Below are positions 35,185-43,966 of a stretch of 64,000 bases of DNA, piece after piece. The position numbers were made by a program, and so were the translations under genes. Location: the NCBI RefSeq assembly GCF_016907355.1, contig NZ_JAFBBW010000001.1:868001-932000 (forward strand). The letters are read 5' to 3'. This stretch comes from Agromyces aurantiacus (lineage in GTDB: Bacteria > Actinomycetota > Actinomycetes > Actinomycetales > Microbacteriaceae). The notes beneath the pieces were generated by a model, which did not search any database, was not told the origin of the DNA, and saw only the letters and a list, made by a program, of their open reading frames with translations. Position 1 is the first letter of the stretch. Every line of letters starts with the position of its first letter.

Positions 35185-37560
35185 TCAGTGCCGGCCCATG
35201 GCGATGCGCAGCCGGTCCTCCGCCGTGATCAGGTGGTCCTGGGCGAGCGCGTCGTCGCCGAGGTCGATCTGCACCCACGCGATCCGGCCGGTGAAGGCGT
35301 TCCCGCCCGCGGGGTAGTCGTCGCTCACCGGCGAGGCGAGGTCCTCGCCGATGTCGGTCGTCTCGTCGCCCGAGAAGATCATCGGCACCGTCTGCTCGAG
35401 CCGGCCCTCGCCGACCGACGTGCCGTCGACCTCGAGCCGGAGCGCTCCGCCGCGACCGAGCCCGCCGCCGTCGTACGCGAACTCGACGCGCAGTTCGTGC
35501 ACGCCCTCGGGCACCGGTTCGGCGCAGAACACCTTCACGCGCGTGAGGCCGAACAGGTTGTAGCAGAACGCGGGCCGGCCGCCGAGCAGGTAGAGGCTCC
35601 ATCCGCCGAATGCGCCGCCCTGCGCGATGACCACGCCCTCGGCGCCGCCGGACGGCACGTCGACCGCGGCCGTGATCGCGAACGAGCGGTTCTTGACGTT
35701 GAGCACGCAGTTCTCGGGCAGGCGCCCCATGCCGGCGAACAGCCGCTGCGTGGTCCCGGCGATGAGCGTCGGCCGGCCCGCGAGGTCGGGGTTGAACCGC
35801 TCGATGCGCCGGTCGTCGAGCGGCAGCACGCCGTACTTGACCGCCTCGATCAGGAAGAGCCGCTGCAGCTCCCTCAGCTTCTCCGGATGCTCGGCCGCGA
35901 GGTCGCGCGACTGCGTCCAGTCGTCGGGGCCGTAGAGCTCCCACACGTCGTCGTCGATCGCGGGCAGCGGCTCGACGATCCACGGCGTGCTGTGGCGGGT
36001 CACGGCGGTCCACCCGCGGTGGTAGACGCCGCGGTTCACGAAGCACTCGAAGTACTGCAGGTCGTGCGACTCGGGCGCGTCGGCGTGGGCGAACGTCGGT
36101 GCGAGGCTCGTGCCGTGCAGCGGCATCTGCTCGATGCCGTTCACCGACCGGGGCACCGGCAGCCCGGCGAGCTCGAGCACCGTCGGCGCGATGTCGACGA
36201 CGTGCGTGAACTGGTCGCGGCGACCCGCCGCGTCGATGCCGCGCGGCCAATGGGCGATCATCGCGTTGCGCGTGCCGCCCCAGTGCGAGGCGACCTGCTT
36301 GGTCCACTGATACGGCGTGACGGTCGCGTGTGCCCAGCCCACCGCGTAGTGGTTGTACGCCGTGGGTCCGCCGAACTCGTCGATCTTCGAGGCCATGAAC
36401 TCCGGCGTCTCGAGGTGCGCGGCGCCGTTGAAGACGAACGACTCGTTGAAGCTGCCGTTGATCGTGCCCTCGGCCGACGCGCCGTTGTCGCCGATGAGGT
36501 AGAAGACGAGCGTGTCCTCGAGGATGCCCAGTTCCTCGAGCGTGTCGACCAGGCGGCCGACGTGGTGGTCGGTGTGCTCGAGGAACCCGGCGAAGATCTC
36601 CATCTGCCGCGCGAGCACGGGCTTCAGCTCTGCGGGCATGTCGTCCCACGCGGGGATCTCGGCCGGGCGCGCCGTGAGCTCGGCATCGGCGGGGATCACG
36701 CCGAGTTCCTTCTGGCGCGCGAACGTGCGCTCGCGCAGCGCGTCCCAGCCGTCGTCGAACGCGCCGGCGTAGCGCTCGGCCCAACCCGGCGGCACGTGGT
36801 GCGGGGCGTGCGTCGCGCCCGGCGCGAAGTAGAGGAAGAACGGGCGGTCCGACGCGAGCGAATGCTGCGCGCGCAGCCAGTCGACCGCGTGGTCGGCCAG
36901 GTCCTCGGTGAGGTGGTAGCCCTCCTCGGGCGTGCGCGGCGGCTCGACCGGCGTCGTGCCGAGGTAGAGCGACGGGTAGTACTGGTTCGTCTCGCCGCCG
37001 ATGAAGCCGTAGAAGTGCTCCATCCCGCCGCCGCCCGTCGGCCACGCGTCGAAGGGGCCGACGGCGCTCGCCTCCCAGACGGGCACCTCGTGGCACTTGC
37101 CGAACTGCGCCGTCGAGTAGCCGTTCAGGCGCAGGACCTCCGCCAACGGCGCGGCCGAGCGCGGCCGGACCGACGAGTACCCCGCGGCCGCCGTCGCCAG
37201 CTCGGTGACCGCGCCCATGCCGACCGCGTGGTGGTTGCGCCCCGTGAGCAGGGCGGCGCGCGTCGGCGCGCACAGCGCGGTCGTGTGGAATCGCGTGTAG
37301 CGCAGCCCGCGCTCGGCGAGTCGGTCGGCGGTCGGCGTCGACACCGGCCCGCCGAACGTCGCGGCGGCACCGAAGCCGATGTCGTCGAGCAGCACGAGCA
37401 GCACGTTCGGCGCCCCGGCCGGCGGTCGCAGCGGGCGGATCGGGTCGTCCGCCGCGGCGGGATCCGTCGCCTCGTACGCCGTGTACCGTGCGCTCGCGCG
37501 GTCGGGGAGCGGCAGCGTCGCCCTCCGCGCGCGATCGTCGGCGTCGTGGTGCTCGGACAT
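35185..37560 (-). CDS. Type I arylsulfatase
   Basis: 791 residues. The formylglycine motif is C97-A-P-T-R101 followed by AALLTGRN; metal ligands D59-D60 lie in [12 protein letters not shown]. The protein is of the long arylsulfatase type (about 780 residues) with a C-terminal beta-sandwich. It hydrolyses sulfate esters and needs a formylglycine-generating enzyme, not found in this window. No signal peptide is visible, so it is presumably cytoplasmic. The ATG at 37560 follows GAAGGGAG. It is divergent from an amino-acid ABC transporter. Confidence 0.93.
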   Translation of the reverse strand: MSEHHDADDRARRATLPLPDRASARYTAYEATDPAAADDPIRPLRPPAGAPNVLLVLLDDIGFGAAATFGGPVSTPTADRLAERGLRYTRFHTTALCAPTRAALLTGRNHHAVGMGAVTELATAAAGYSSVRPRSAAPLAEVLRLNGYSTAQFGKCHEVPVWEASAVGPFDAWPTGGGGMEHFYGFIGGETNQYYPSLYLGTTPVEPPRTPEEGYHLTEDLADHAVDWLRAQHSLASDRPFFLYFAPGATHAPHHVPPGWAERYAGAFDDGWDALRERTFARQKELGVIPADAELTARPAEIPAWDDMPAELKPVLARQMEIFAGFLEHTDHHVGRLVDTLEELGILEDTLVFYLIGDNGASAEGTINGSFNESFVFNGAAHLETPEFMASKIDEFGGPTAYNHYAVGWAHATVTPYQWTKQVASHWGGTRNAMIAHWPRGIDAAGRRDQFTHVVDIAPTVLELAGLPVPRSVNGIEQMPLHGTSLAPTFAHADAPESHDLQYFECFVNRGVYHRGWTAVTRHSTPWIVEPLPAIDDDVWELYGPDDWTQSRDLAAEHPEKLRELQRLFLIEAVKYGVLPLDDRRIERFNPDLAGRPTLIAGTTQRLFAGMGRLPENCVLNVKNRSFAITAAVDVPSGGAEGVVIAQGGAFGGWSLYLLGGRPAFCYNLFGLTRVKVFCAEPVPEGVHELRVEFAYDGGGLGRGGALRLEVDGTSVGEGRLEQTVPMIFSGDETTDIGEDLASPVSDDYPAGGNAFTGRIAWVQIDLGDDALAQDHLITAEDRLRIAMGRH

Positions 37561-37817
37561 GGCGCTCCCTTCCCCTCCGCGTGCGGGGCGTGCGAGCGGG
37601 GGTCTCCGTCATCGAACGCCATCGCACCGGCGCCGTCCGGGACTTCGGTCCCGCCGCCCGCACCGTCGATTCCGTCCGATCGGGAATGGAAACGGGGCGT
37701 CATCCGGTTTCACCTCGTGGCCGCCGGCGTGATGGACTGTCGCGCCGCGGCTCCGCCGCCGCGGCGCTCGGCCCACGACGCCGAGCCGCCCACGAACGTC
37801 ACGAACGGAGCATCCGC

Positions 37818-38642
37818 ATGCCTCTCGCCCGCACCCGCACCCTCCTCGGCCTCGCCGCCGCATCCGCCGCCGTCCTGGCGCTCGCCGCGTGCTCGAGCGG
37901 CGACGGCGGCTCCGGAGCCGGCGACGCGGAGGGCGCCGGCGACGCGTACGGGCTCGTGAAGGCCGGCACCCTCACCGTCGCGACCGAGGGCACCTACCGG
38001 CCGTTCAGCTACCACGACGAGGGCTCCGGCGACCTCGTCGGCTACGACGTCGAGGTGGCCGAGGCGGTCGCCGACAAGCTCGGCCTCGACATCGCGTTCC
38101 AGGAGACGCAGTGGGATGCGATCTTCGCGGGCCTCGACGCGGGCCGCTTCGACGTCATCGCGAACCAGGTCTCGATCACGCCCGAGCGCGAGGAGCAGTA
38201 CCTCTTCAGCGAGCCCTACACCGTGTCGCGCGGCGTCATCGTCGTGAACGAGGGCGACTCGTCGATCTCGTCGTTCGACGACCTCGAGGGCAAGACCACG
38301 GCGCAGTCGCTCACGAGCAACTGGTACGAGCTCGCCACCGAGTCGGGCGCGCAGGTCGAGTCGGTCGAGGGCTGGGCCCAGGCCGTCGCGCTGCTGCAGC
38401 AGGGCCGCGTCGACGCGACCATCAACGACCAGCTCACCTTCCTCGACTACGTGAAGGCCACGCCGGATGCCGCGATCGAGGTCGCCGCCGAGACCGACGA
38501 CACCTCGTTGAGCGCACTGGCCTTCACGAAGAAGAAGCCGGCGCTCGTCGACGCCGTCGACGAGGCGCTCGCCGAGCTGAAGGACGAGGGCGTGCTCGCC
38601 GAGATCGGCGAGAAGTACTTCGGCCAGGACGTCTCCGAGTAG
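37818..38642 (+). CDS. Amino-acid ABC transporter substrate-binding lipoprotein
   Basis: 274 residues with a lipoprotein signal (lipobox LAAC, lipidated C25). The SBP_bac_3 fold is shown by LTVATEGTYRPFSYHD, GYDVEVAEAVADKLGL and WDAIFAGLDAGRFDVIANQVSIT. It captures a polar amino acid such as cystine or glutamine outside the membrane and delivers it to the permease downstream. The 130-base gap to the permease holds a strong hairpin that would lower expression of the downstream genes relative to the binding protein. Confidence 0.93.
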   Translation: MPLARTRTLLGLAAASAAVLALAACSSGDGGSGAGDAEGAGDAYGLVKAGTLTVATEGTYRPFSYHDEGSGDLVGYDVEVAEAVADKLGLDIAFQETQWDAIFAGLDAGRFDVIANQVSITPEREEQYLFSEPYTVSRGVIVVNEGDSSISSFDDLEGKTTAQSLTSNWYELATESGAQVESVEGWAQAVALLQQGRVDATINDQLTFLDYVKATPDAAIEVAAETDDTSLSALAFTKKKPALVDAVDEALAELKDEGVLAEIGEKYFGQDVSE

Positions 38643-38668
38643 GCCGGCTCGCCCGAGCGCTCCCGTTC

Positions 38669-38706
38669 GTGCCGGGCGTCGCCCGCCGGACGGGAACGCC
38701 CGGCAC
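38669..38706 (+). terminator. Intra-operon hairpin (attenuating terminator)
   Basis: Arms GTGCCGGGCGT (38669-38679) and ACGCCCGGCAC (38696-38706) pair perfectly, and a nested CCCG/CGGG stem lies in the loop. Located between binding-protein and permease genes, it probably causes partial termination or protects the 5' mRNA from decay. Confidence 0.75.
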
Positions 38707-38772
38707 GGATGGCACGATGGGGCCCAGGGGTCGCGCACGCGGCATCCGTGAGGCCCGGAAGGACGTGAGCCG

Positions 38773-39438
38773 GTGAACGAGAGCCTGCAGCTGTTCCTCG
38801 AGTCGTTGGGACCCATCGTCCTCGGGGGCCTCACGGGCACCATCCCGCTCGCCGTCGCGTCGTTCGCGATCGGACTCGTGCTCGCGCTCGGGGTCGCGCT
38901 CATGCGGCTGTCGAGCAATCCGGTGCTCGCGAACATCGCCCGGTTCTACGTCTCGGTGATCCGCGGCACGCCGCTGCTCGTGCAGCTCTTCGTGATCTTC
39001 TACGGCCTGCCGGCGATCGGGCTGGTGATCGACCCGTGGCCGAGCGCGATCGCGGCGTTCTCGCTGAACGTCGGCGGGTACGCCGCCGAGATCATCCGCG
39101 CCGCGATCCTGTCGGTCCCGAAGGGCCAGTGGGAGGCGGCCTACACGATCGGGATGTCGCGTGCGACCGCGCTGCGCCGCGTCATCCTGCCGCAGGCCGC
39201 CCGGGTGTCGGTGCCGCCGCTGTCGAACACGTTCATCTCGCTCGTGAAGGACACGTCGCTCGCGTCGCTGATCCTGGTGACCGAACTGTTCCGCGTCGCG
39301 CAGCAGATCGCGGCGTTCAGCCAGGAGTTCATGCTGCTCTACCTCGAGGCGGCGTTGATCTACTGGCTGTTCTGCCTCGTGCTGTCGGGCGCGCAGGCGA
39401 GACTCGAGAAGAGGCTGGACCGCTATGTCGCCCACTGA
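38773..39438 (+). CDS. Amino-acid ABC transporter permease (HisM-like)
   Basis: 221 residues with five helices. The EAA loop ([32 protein letters not shown], quoted here as [17 protein letters not shown]) is near residues 120-155. The start is GTG at 38773. It ends by overlapping the ATPase start by 14 bases (39425-39438). Together with the binding protein and ATPase it forms a complete polar amino-acid importer. Confidence 0.93.
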   Translation: MNESLQLFLESLGPIVLGGLTGTIPLAVASFAIGLVLALGVALMRLSSNPVLANIARFYVSVIRGTPLLVQLFVIFYGLPAIGLVIDPWPSAIAAFSLNVGGYAAEIIRAAILSVPKGQWEAAYTIGMSRATALRRVILPQAARVSVPPLSNTFISLVKDTSLASLILVTELFRVAQQIAAFSQEFMLLYLEAALIYWLFCLVLSGAQARLEKRLDRYVAH

Positions 39439-40258
39439 CCCGCCCCGCCCGCCGGTGCACGGCGACCCGCTCGCCCCGCAGGGCACCGGCTCGGCGGATG
39501 CCGCGGTGCTGCTCTCGGCACGCGGCATCCGCAAGTCGTTCGGCTCGAACGAGGTGCTGCGCGGCGTCGACTTCTCGGTGCGGCGCGGCGAGGTGGTCAC
39601 CCTGATCGGCCCGAGCGGGTCGGGCAAGACGACCGTGCTGCGCTCGCTCAACGGGCTCGAGACGCCGGACGGCGGTGCGCTCGAGTTCGACGGCGGGCCC
39701 GCCATCGACTTCTCGCGTCCCGTCGCGAAGGCCGACCGCATCGCGATGCGCGACCGCTCGGCGATGGTGTTCCAGCAACACAACCTGTTCCCGCACATGA
39801 CCGTGCTCGAGAACGTGGTCGAGGGTCCGATCCGCGTGCAGCGCGTGCCGAGGCCCGAGGCGATCGCGGCCGCCGAGGCGCTGCTCGAGCGCGTCGGCCT
39901 CGCCGAGAAGCGCGACGCGTACCCGTTCGAGCTCTCGGGCGGCCAGCAGCAGCGCGTCGGCATCGTGCGCGCGCTCGCGCTGAAGCCCGACCTGCTCCTC
40001 TTCGACGAGCCCACGAGCGCGCTCGACCCCGAGCTGGTCGGCGAGGTGCTGCACGTGATCAAGGAGCTCGCCGACGAGGGCTGGACCATGGTGGTCGTCA
40101 CGCACGAGCTCGCGTTCGCCCGCCAGGCCGCCCATGAGGTGCTCTTCATGGACGGCGGGGTCATCGTCGAGCGCGGTGCGCCGGCGCAGATCTTCACCGA
40201 GCCGCGCGAGGAGCGCACACGGCGTTTCCTCGACCGGATCCTCCGGCCGCTCGACTGA
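39425..40258 (+). CDS. Amino-acid ABC transporter ATP-binding protein
   Basis: 277 residues. Walker A GPSGSGKT is at 62-69, the signature [10 protein letters not shown] and Walker [15 protein letters not shown] follow. The N-terminal 30 residues are a variable proline-rich tail, so a later start is possible, but none has better support. HLLVVT-type switch histidine is in [12 protein letters not shown]. Substrate class (polar amino acids) follows from the similarity to the GlnQ/HisP type. Confidence 0.93.
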   Translation: MSPTDPPRPPVHGDPLAPQGTGSADAAVLLSARGIRKSFGSNEVLRGVDFSVRRGEVVTLIGPSGSGKTTVLRSLNGLETPDGGALEFDGGPAIDFSRPVAKADRIAMRDRSAMVFQQHNLFPHMTVLENVVEGPIRVQRVPRPEAIAAAEALLERVGLAEKRDAYPFELSGGQQQRVGIVRALALKPDLLLFDEPTSALDPELVGEVLHVIKELADEGWTMVVVTHELAFARQAAHEVLFMDGGVIVERGAPAQIFTEPREERTRRFLDRILRPLD

Positions 40259-40268
40259 GCGGCGTCGC

Positions 40269-40290
40269 CGCCGGGACCTCGGTCCCGGCG
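40269..40290 (+). terminator. Terminator of the amino-acid ABC operon
   Basis: Ten-base arms CGCCGGGACC and GGTCCCGGCG surround two bases (TC), so the real loop is CCTCGG-like. It lies ten bases after the ATPase stop. Confidence 0.75.
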
Positions 40291-40321
40291 CGGCGTCCCC
40301 ACGTGGGCGGACCATGGGGGC

Positions 40322-41455
40322 ATGGCGACGAACGTGCTCATCCTCGGCGCGGGCTTCGGCGGGCTCGAGCTCGCGACGCTCCTCTCGGAACGCCTTCAGG
40401 GCGAGGTCGAGGTGACGCTCGTCGACCAGTCGGAGACGTTCTTCTTCGGCTACTCCAAGCTCGACGTGCTCATGGGCCGGGCGACGCCCGACGAGATCCG
40501 CCTGCCGTACGCGCGGTTCTCCAAGCCGGGTGTCGAGTTCCGGCGGGAGCGGGTGCTCGAGATCGATCCGGCGACGCGCCGGGTGGTGACGGATGCCGCG
40601 GGCTACGACCCCGACGTGCTCGTGATCGCGCTCGGCGCGGGCTACGACCCGGCGGCGACGCCGGGGTTCGCCGAGGGCGGCTTCGAGTACTACACGGTGG
40701 AGGGCGCCGCCCGGCTGCGCGACGAGCTCGCGGCCTTCGACGGCGGACGCATCATGCTCGCGGTGCTCTCGATCCCGTTCAAGTGCCCGCCCGCGCCGTA
40801 CGAGGGCGCGCTGCTGCTGCACGAGCTGCTCGTCGCCCGCGGCATCCGGGAGGCGAGCTCTATCCGTGTCGTGAGCCCGCAGCCCTCGCCGATCCCGGTG
40901 TCGAGGTCGGTGTCCCAGGCGCTCGAGCAGGCCATGGCCGACCGCGGGATCCGGTACACGAGTCGGCATCGCGTGCACGGGATCGACCCCGGCGCCCGCG
41001 TCGCGCATCTCGCCGACCACGACGAGCCGTACGACCTGTTCATCGGCATCCCCGTCCACCGCGTACCCGACGTGCTCGTCGGGGCCGGCCTCACCACGGA
41101 CGGGTGGGTGGCGGTCGACCCCGCCACCTCCGAGACCCGCTTCCCCGGCGTGTACGCCATCGGCGACTGCGTCGAGGCGGGCGTCCCCAAGGCCGGCACG
41201 CTCGCCGAGGCCGCCGCGCGCGTGGTGGCCTCGGCGATCGTGCGCCGGGTGCGGGGCGAGGGCGAGCTCGAACGCGGCGGCGCCGGAACCTGCTTCGTCG
41301 AGTTCGGCGCCGATGAGGTCGGCCGGGTCGAGGTCGACTTCGGCGCGCCCGGCGGTCCGAGGGCGGATCTCGTCGGTCCGTCCGCCGCGTTCGCGGGCGA
41401 CAAGGCGGAGTTCGGCGCCGCCCGACGCGCGCGCTGGTTCGGCATGGACGCCTGA
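40322..41455 (+). CDS. Sulfide:quinone oxidoreductase-like / NDH-2-like flavoprotein
   Basis: 377 residues. The FAD-binding motif GAGFGGLELA opens the protein, VYAIGDCVEAG near 285 is the second FAD site, and the C terminus is charged. A cysteine lies in PFKCPPAPYEGALLLHELL, the position that is conserved in SQR-like proteins; further cysteines occur at GDC and GTC. It may pass electrons from sulfide or NADH to quinone, but the classical SQR disulfide cannot be confirmed by eye. It stands alone between a terminator and the next gene. Confidence 0.8.
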   Translation: MATNVLILGAGFGGLELATLLSERLQGEVEVTLVDQSETFFFGYSKLDVLMGRATPDEIRLPYARFSKPGVEFRRERVLEIDPATRRVVTDAAGYDPDVLVIALGAGYDPAATPGFAEGGFEYYTVEGAARLRDELAAFDGGRIMLAVLSIPFKCPPAPYEGALLLHELLVARGIREASSIRVVSPQPSPIPVSRSVSQALEQAMADRGIRYTSRHRVHGIDPGARVAHLADHDEPYDLFIGIPVHRVPDVLVGAGLTTDGWVAVDPATSETRFPGVYAIGDCVEAGVPKAGTLAEAAARVVASAIVRRVRGEGELERGGAGTCFVEFGADEVGRVEVDFGAPGGPRADLVGPSAAFAGDKAEFGAARRARWFGMDA

Positions 41456-41493
41456 CTCGGCGTCGGCGCAGCCCGGGCGGCTAGCGTGGTGGC

Positions 41494-42240
41494 ATGCCCG
41501 CGACCGTCACCGGCTCCGCCGCACGGGTGACGAGCTCGGATGCCGCGGGGCCGTCGCGCCGCGACGGCGCGACGACCGCGCGCCGAGCGCTCGGGGTCTT
41601 CCGCCTCGCGATCGCGGTCGTCGAGGTCGTCGCGCTCATCGGCAACTACCAGTACGTGCTCGAATTCCCGCTGTTCGCGTCGGTCAACTTCTTCAGCTAC
41701 TTCACCGTCCTCTCGGCCATGCTCGCGGTCGCGACGCTGCTGGTGGCCGCGTGGTACGCACTGCTGCGACCCGTCGACCCGCCCCTGCTCGGCGCGTTCC
41801 GCACCATGGTGACCGCGTACCTGCTCGTGTCGGGCATCGTGTTCGGGCTCATCGCCCTCCAGGCGTCGACGCGCGACTACCGGCTCGAGGTGCCGTGGTC
41901 GGATACGGTGCTGCACTTCGTCGTCCCGCTGCTCGCCCTCGTGGCCTGGACGGTCGACGCCGTCATCGCCGTGAACCCGCCCGTGCCGTGGGCGACGGTC
42001 GGCCTCGTGCTCGTGCTCCCGTCGCTCTGGCTCGTGTACACGCTGCTGCGCGGGGCCGACCTCGGCTGGTACCCGTACTTCTTCCTCGACGCCTCGCAGG
42101 TCGGCGGCTACGCGGGCGTCGCCGCGTACTGCGTGCTCGTGCTGCTCATCTTCGTCGCGATCACGGCGGGACTCGTCGCGGTGCACCGGGGGCTCGCGGC
42201 GCGGGCCGCTCGCATGCGGGCGGTCCCGCACTCCGGCTAG
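41494..42240 (+). CDS. Pr6Pr family membrane protein
   Basis: 248 residues with six helices after a polar N-terminal tail. The pattern VEVVALIGNYQYVLEFPLF, then NFFSYFTVLSAMLAV, VPWSDTVLHFVVPLLAL and WYPYFFLD matches the Pr6Pr (FAR-17a/AIG1-like) family of actinobacteria; its function is unknown. TAGCGT (41482-41487) is six bases before the ATG, so the mRNA is probably leaderless. It is convergent with the amine oxidase gene at 42265. Confidence 0.85.
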   Translation: MPATVTGSAARVTSSDAAGPSRRDGATTARRALGVFRLAIAVVEVVALIGNYQYVLEFPLFASVNFFSYFTVLSAMLAVATLLVAAWYALLRPVDPPLLGAFRTMVTAYLLVSGIVFGLIALQASTRDYRLEVPWSDTVLHFVVPLLALVAWTVDAVIAVNPPVPWATVGLVLVLPSLWLVYTLLRGADLGWYPYFFLDASQVGGYAGVAAYCVLVLLIFVAITAGLVAVHRGLAARAARMRAVPHSG

Positions 42241-42264
42241 CGCGCCGGCGCGCCCCGCGCCGCG

Positions 42265-43758
42265 TCAGGCGACCGTCGCGAAGGGCTCCAGTGCCTCGAG
42301 CACGACCTCGAGGGCCGCGTCGTCGTCGAGCTCGGCGATGCGGCGGGCGTGCTCGGCGGCGAGCATCCCGACGAGCACCGGGCGCCGCGGGTCGGCCCCG
42401 AGGTCGAGCCACGCCGCCACGGTCGGCGTGGCGCCCACGAGGGTGAGCACGTTCGGCGCCTCCGAGACCGGCGGCGGCGTGCCCGGGGCATCCGTCGCCG
42501 ACCGCCAGAAGGCCTCGTCGAATCGCAGCCACACGAGGTCGAGCGCGCCCATCGCGATCGTCGAGATCGCCCGCTGGTGCAGCAGCGGCAGCGGCGGGTC
42601 GAACGTGACCGTGTCGGTGCGCAGCACCCCGATCGACGCGGTGACGATGAGCCGGTGCGTGCGCAGCGACTCGCCCGAGTCGAGGCGGAGGCTGACCCCG
42701 TCCGCGTCCACGGCGATATCGGTGACCGCGCTCGACCCGGCGATGTCGAGGCCGTTCCCGAGGTCCTCGATGAGGGCCGTCCACCCGCTCGTGACCTGGT
42801 CCGTCGGGTGCCACACGAGCGCGGGGTCGAACCGCTGCGCCGAGACCCGCGTCGCCGACGCGCCCGTCGTCGGCTCGACGCCCGTCGTGAGCGCGTTCAC
42901 GAACCAGTCGCGCTCGCTGAGCGCGTCGGGCCCGGGCTCGTCGGAGACCGGCACGGCGCCCGAGCGCACGAGCGCGGTGGAGAGGGGCGTGTCGGTCGAG
43001 TGCGACGCCGCCCACGCCTGGGCCTCGGCGATGACGGCCCATCCGGCGTCGGAGGACGCGACGGCGACGCCCTCAGGGGTCCGCGACCCGAGCCGCGGCG
43101 TGAACGGCCGCGTCGCGACCCCGCTGTCGGCGAGCACGGATCGCATGACGCCCCCATCGGACACGAACGGACTGCCGAGCTCGACCGGCGCGCCGAAGTC
43201 TCGATCCTCCACCGAGCGAAGGCGTCCGCCGAGGTGCTCGCCCGCCTCGATCACGACCACCTCGAAGCCCTCGTCGGCGAGCGTGCGCGCGGCGGCGAGG
43301 CCGGCGATGCCCGCGCCGATCACGGCGATCCGATCGCCCTCGTCGGCGAGGTCGGCGATCGCTCGCGCTGCGCGCAGGCCTTCGGCGTACGCGCCGTGCA
43401 CGGTTCCGGGCGCATCCGGCGAGGTGGCCTCGCCGGCGATGACGAGACGACCCTCGACGGGCTCGCCGAGCGCCCGCCTGAGGTCGGGCGTCGCGCCGAC
43501 CGAGTCGAAGCTGAACGCGCCCCGCATGAAGGGGTCGGCGCTCCACCGCGAGCGCTGGAAGGCGACGGGGCGCGGCACGCCGCCGGGGGAGGCCGTGGGG
43601 GTCGGGGTCGCCGCGCCCGTCGGCGTGGGGCTGGGGGTCGGCGACGGCGGGGCGCCGCCGTCGGTGCACCCCGCGAGCGAGGCCGCCGCGACGCTGCCGA
43701 GCGCCGCGGCGAGGAACGCGCGTCGCGGCATCCCCCCGGCGGGCCCCCGTGCGTCCAT
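42265..43758 (-). CDS. Circularly permuted flavin amine oxidase, lipoprotein
   Basis: 497 residues. A lipoprotein signal ends at C31 (SLAGC) and is followed by a Thr/Pro/Ser-rich linker (35-60). Residues 72-135 (RWSADPFMRGAFSF, then IAGEATSPDAPGTVHGAYAEG) are the FAD-contacting block that ends normal monoamine and polyamine oxidases. Only after it comes the Rossmann entry IAVIGAGIAGLAAARTLADEG (GAGIAG at 148-153, E171), which normally begins the protein. The C terminus stops where the missing block would otherwise continue. This is a permuted order in one uninterrupted frame. TAGCCT is seven bases before the ATG. Substrate unknown, presumably an amine oxidised outside the membrane. Confidence 0.85.
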   Translation of the reverse strand: MDARGPAGGMPRRAFLAAALGSVAAASLAGCTDGGAPPSPTPSPTPTGAATPTPTASPGGVPRPVAFQRSRWSADPFMRGAFSFDSVGATPDLRRALGEPVEGRLVIAGEATSPDAPGTVHGAYAEGLRAARAIADLADEGDRIAVIGAGIAGLAAARTLADEGFEVVVIEAGEHLGGRLRSVEDRDFGAPVELGSPFVSDGGVMRSVLADSGVATRPFTPRLGSRTPEGVAVASSDAGWAVIAEAQAWAASHSTDTPLSTALVRSGAVPVSDEPGPDALSERDWFVNALTTGVEPTTGASATRVSAQRFDPALVWHPTDQVTSGWTALIEDLGNGLDIAGSSAVTDIAVDADGVSLRLDSGESLRTHRLIVTASIGVLRTDTVTFDPPLPLLHQRAISTIAMGALDLVWLRFDEAFWRSATDAPGTPPPVSEAPNVLTLVGATPTVAAWLDLGADPRRPVLVGMLAAEHARRIAELDDDAALEVVLEALEPFATVA

Positions 43759-43818
43759 GTGCCTCAGGCTAGCCGCTCGCGCTCGACGGGGCCGGAGCCG
43801 GCCGCGGGACTGCAGGGT

Positions 43819-43909
43819 TGTTCCATTCAGCGGAGATACGATCCGGCTCGCCGCCGAATGCCCGAGGCCACCGGCGCGCCGGATCGTATCTCCGCGGAAA
43901 CGGACGCCG
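43819..43909. repeat. Intergenic inverted-repeat element, copy 2
   Basis: Perfect 18-bp arms at 43830-43847 (GCGGAGATACGATCCGGC) and 43878-43895 surround a 30-base spacer. Compared with copy 1 at 5189-5279 the arms share GCGGA-ATACGATCCG with compensating changes in both arms, and the spacer and right flank are alike. It is again downstream of one minus-strand gene and upstream of another. Confidence 0.8.
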
Positions 43910-43966
43910 CCCGCCCGATGCGAGGGTCGGGCGGGCGGCAGTCGGTGCAGAGCGGATGCGGCGGCG

